Below, piece after piece: positions 61,690 through 64,000 of a stretch of 64,000 nt of DNA. Made by a program: the position numbers and the translations under genes. Source of the stretch: Fomitopsis serialis. Lineage: Eukaryota > Basidiomycota > Agaricomycetes > Polyporales > Fomitopsidaceae. The notes under the pieces are model-generated. The model had not been told where the DNA came from. It made no database searches and worked only from the letters and a program-made list of their open reading frames with translations. Numbering within the stretch: position 1 is the first letter of the stretch; the number at the start of each line of letters is the position of its first letter. The stretch is taken from the NCBI RefSeq assembly GCF_022376445.1, contig NW_025954966.1, positions 496,001 through 560,000 on the forward strand. The letters are read 5' to 3'.

Positions 61690-62650
61690 AAATTGCTAAC
61701 AGTGAGGGCAGGCGGTAGGCTCACGGCGGGCGAGCAGGCGAGGGGGCGGGTGTGCCGGACAGGGGTGCAGGTGCTGTGCGAGCGGGCAGGTGCATGAGCG
61801 AGCGGATGGGCGAGCGTGTGCAGACCGGCAAGTGCATGGGCGAGCACGCAGACAGGCAGGGCAGTAATGGGCCATGATGGGCAGCAGCGGATGCTGCTCG
61901 TCGTGTGTGGGCACCACAAACGACCATGTGGCAGGCTGCCGGTGATGCGCTCGTGTCCTCGTACGCGTCGAGAGCGGTTGTTGGCGCGACAGACCAGGCT
62001 TGTGGGCGTGTTTGCGCACGGCGGGCACATGGCGAGCGCCTGTATGGCGGAGGCGGATGGACATCCGCCAGCGCACGCATGACGCGAGGGGTTCATTGAC
62101 CTCGCCGGTTTGTCACGGTCGCGTGGGCTGGCAGGTGGTCGCGTGGGCTGGCAAGTGGCCGAGTGGATGAGTGGGCGGGTGAGCGGGTGAGCGAAAGCAG
62201 GTGGGTGCCCAAGTGCCCGAGCATACGAGTGAGCGGGGTCGATGTAGATGGCTGCGATTGCTCGGTAAGCCCTTATGTATGTGCTGCGCGAGTGCACGTA
62301 CCAGCGTGCCTGGCAGACGTTCATCGCGGTCCTGTTCGCTGAGTTGGGTCTTGGGCATGCCGTGTCGGTATGCGGCGAGCTGGCCCTCGCCGTACCCGAA
62401 TGCGTCTGTGCGTGATATATCCCATCCACAAGCAACCGGCTCTTGCTAGCGGGTCCGCGCGCGGCATGTTGAGGCTCGTTGAGTCGTGAGGCGCATACCT
62501 GGTGAGTTTGCGCTGGCGGGCTTGTGTCGCTTGCGCACGCGCGCATCGGAGTCGTCTTCACCGCGCTCATGCGCATTGGGCATGCGCGCGAGCGGCGCTG
62601 GGGCCGTCTCCGTCGCGTTCGTCTCCGTCCGGTCGTCCTTGGTGGGCATT
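61690..62650. repeat. GC-rich low-complexity tract 2
   Basis: G-rich runs of GGGCGAGC, GCAGGTG and GAGCGGGTGAGCG type extend for about 950 bp. GTCGCGTGGGCTGGCA is directly repeated near 62118-62151. Very long open frames in several registers (up to 308 codons on the minus strand) come from composition. It resembles the tract at 23900-24950 in style. Confidence 0.55.
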
Positions 62651-62861
62651 AATCGCTTGTCAGGGTCAGCTACCGGGTCGAGGTGACAAGCAGGGAACTC
62701 ACCTGGTTTGTTGACCCTGCTGACTACAACCACCTTCCCTCCCTGCACGACCATTCTTTGCGAGCCTCCACCGATGCCCCTGGCACGTTGTTAGAGCTCG
62801 TTGCATTTGTGTACGGCGCGGTCCCGGGTCTTGAGGCTACCTTGCGCCGTAAAAGGCTGTA

Positions 62862-63209
62862 CAGTCGTTTGCATAATGGTTGTCGCATGCGCGCGACGAG
62901 AAATTTGTTTGGCCTTCTTTGGCTGGCCCCGACGCACCACCGGAGCTGGTCAATCCCGTTGTTTGCACAGAGTGTGCGGGGTAGTTAATGATAGTCTGTT
63001 CTCAACGCCGGCCACGAAACCCAGGACACCTAGCCTGCATCCTCGCCACAGAATATGGAGGGTATTTAGCAAGATACCAGGTATCCCGAACATTTCGGAC
63101 GAGGGGCCCAGATGCTGTGGTCGTTCCGCCGATGTGTGCCGTGGGGCGTGGAGCCCCGGCTCCACCTATGCTGGTCAACGCGAAGCGACAACCATTATGC
63201 AAACGACTG
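62862..63209. mobile_element. Tc1/mariner-type MITE with 25-bp terminal inverted repeats
   Basis: The left end (62862-62886) starts CAGTCGTTTGCATAATGG. Its exact 25-nt reverse complement closes the element at 63185-63209. Both ends are flanked by TA (62860-62861 and 63210-63211), the target duplication used by Tc1/mariner elements. The 348-bp interior has no transposase, so it is non-autonomous. It sits about 385 bp upstream of the MT2 start codon. No second copy was noticed in the window. Confidence 0.85.
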
Positions 63210-63517
63210 TAATCTTATCGCCTTTGTTTGGACTCGTCACGTGCTTCGTGGAGTCCACGGGAGTCCACCGTGGACAGTCCACCCCAGCGGACGGCTTGTT
63301 CTCCAAACCGCCGGTTCTGCGATCGCGCCATCTATCAGGAAAACAGGGTCTGAACCTTGTCTCTGAGATGTCAATGGCAGATCGAAGACGATTCATCTTC
63401 CAGCAGTACATGTCTTTGCAGGAACCACCGACGTCTAGAATAATGGTTTATTTTCCGGAAAGTAACTACTGAATTTGACGCTAGTCACCTAGCCTAGACT
63501 TCCTCCCCACGCTAGTT

Positions 63518-63524
63518 ATATAAC
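63518..63524 (+). promoter_or_regulatory. TATA-like element of MT2
   Basis: TATATAA lies about 72 nt upstream of the MT2 start codon, matching the placement in MT1. Confidence 0.45.
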
Positions 63525-63594
63525 TGCATGACAACCGCTAGGTACGTTCTCCCCATCTTCAACACCGTCGCCTTCTTACATGGCTCCGCAGGAC

Positions 63595-64000
63595 ATGTCA
63601 ACCCCTCAGAGTGATATGGGAACGGTTGTCGCTCCCATACCACACACGGAGAGAAAGTATCAGTCGTATCCTGGCAGCAACTATGTCCTACCGTCAGACG
63701 CTGCGGAGAAAGAAAGGTAAGGCGCGGCTTTCACAGTATGACACTCACCGCCATAAGCTAATGCATGTCTCTGCAGGCTCGCCCTGCAACATCGGCTGCT
63801 CCTGCACGTCCTAAACAATCGTATTATCATGCCCGATGTCACGATAGGTCCGGCCGACCATATTCTGGACAGCGGGACGGGAACTGGTGTGCCTTGTCCG
63901 ATTTGTCTGTGTTCTGTAGCTAACGCCCTTTGATAGGCATATGGTTGCTGGACGCGATGAAGATCGTCCCTGAGACCACTGTCCTACATGGTCTCGACAT
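63595..64000 (+). CDS. UMTA/LaeA-type methyltransferase MT2, cut by the window edge
   Basis: The first exons are 63595-63716 (MSTPQSDMGTVVAPIPHTER to AEKER), 63777-63886 (LALQHRLLLHVLNNRIIMPD to ILDSGTGTG) and 63937 onward (IWLLDAMKIVPETTVLHGLD), where the window ends. The two introns have the same positions and phases as in MT1, and the proteins are nearly identical over this part. An in-frame ATG at 63580 would add five residues. It is divergent from PKS2, as MT1 is from PKS1. About two thirds of the protein lies beyond the edge. Confidence 0.9.

Noticed and set aside
61650..62576. 308-codon minus-strand open frame
   Set aside because: It lies in the GC-rich low-complexity tract, where stops are rare in every frame; the residue content is repetitive with no domain.
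62801..63472. 223-codon plus-strand open frame
   Set aside because: It runs straight through the MITE, including both inverted repeats, and resembles no protein.

Overview
The window looks like a secondary-metabolism locus from a basidiomycete, most likely Agaricomycetes. Genes are split by many 45-60 nt GT-AG introns, and the families are typical of that group: UMTA-type methyltransferases, DUF6533/6534-like multi-pass membrane proteins, a UbiA-superfamily membrane enzyme, and reducing polyketide synthases (PKSs) ending in a reductase domain. No bacterial-style operons, rRNA, tRNA genes or CRISPR arrays are visible.

Layout. Left flank (0-5 kb): a multi-pass membrane protein gene and a CpG-depleted relic repeat carrying a younger retroposon. 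5-12.4 kb: a trans-enoyl-reductase-like MDR oxidoreductase, methyltransferase MT1 and a second membrane protein, all on the minus strand. 14.6-22.8 kb (+): an intact 22-exon reducing PKS (PKS1; KS-AT-DH-degenerate ER-KR-ACP-R, 2363 aa), followed tail-to-tail by a UbiA remnant and a GC-rich repeat tract. 25.5-27.1 kb (-): cytochrome P450-1. 27.1-31.8 kb is gene-poor. 31.8-36.9 kb (-): an alpha/beta hydrolase and an MFS transporter. 38.7-40.1 kb (+): a DUF6533-like membrane protein. 40.5-45.4 kb (-): a UbiA-family enzyme and an FMN-dependent alpha-hydroxy-acid oxidase. 46.6-47.4 kb (+): a decayed MFS copy. 48.0-50.2 kb (-): cytochrome P450-2. 51.6-59.8 kb (-): PKS2, a close paralogue of PKS1 with the same splice sites but two single-base frameshifts. 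61.7-63.2 kb: a GC-rich tract and a TA-flanked MITE. 63.6 kb to the right edge (+): methyltransferase MT2, paralogue of MT1.

The main architectural feature is a large inverted duplication. MT1(-)/PKS1(+) on the left mirrors PKS2(-)/MT2(+) on the right, and the two MFS copies are also inverted. The unique tailoring genes lie between the arms. One arm looks functional and the other looks decayed: PKS2 carries frameshifts, the second MFS is truncated, and a UbiA fragment is left beside PKS1.

Inferred pathway: PKS1 builds a reduced chain. Its internal ER region lacks a recognisable nucleotide-binding motif, so the nearby MDR protein could act in trans. The terminal R domain would release an aldehyde or alcohol. 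The methyltransferase, two P450s, FMN oxidase, hydrolase and UbiA enzyme (which itself shows a 2-nt frameshift) are candidate tailoring enzymes, with the MFS protein for export. No pathway regulator and no prenyl-diphosphate synthase is recognisable in the window. The product cannot be named from the sequence.
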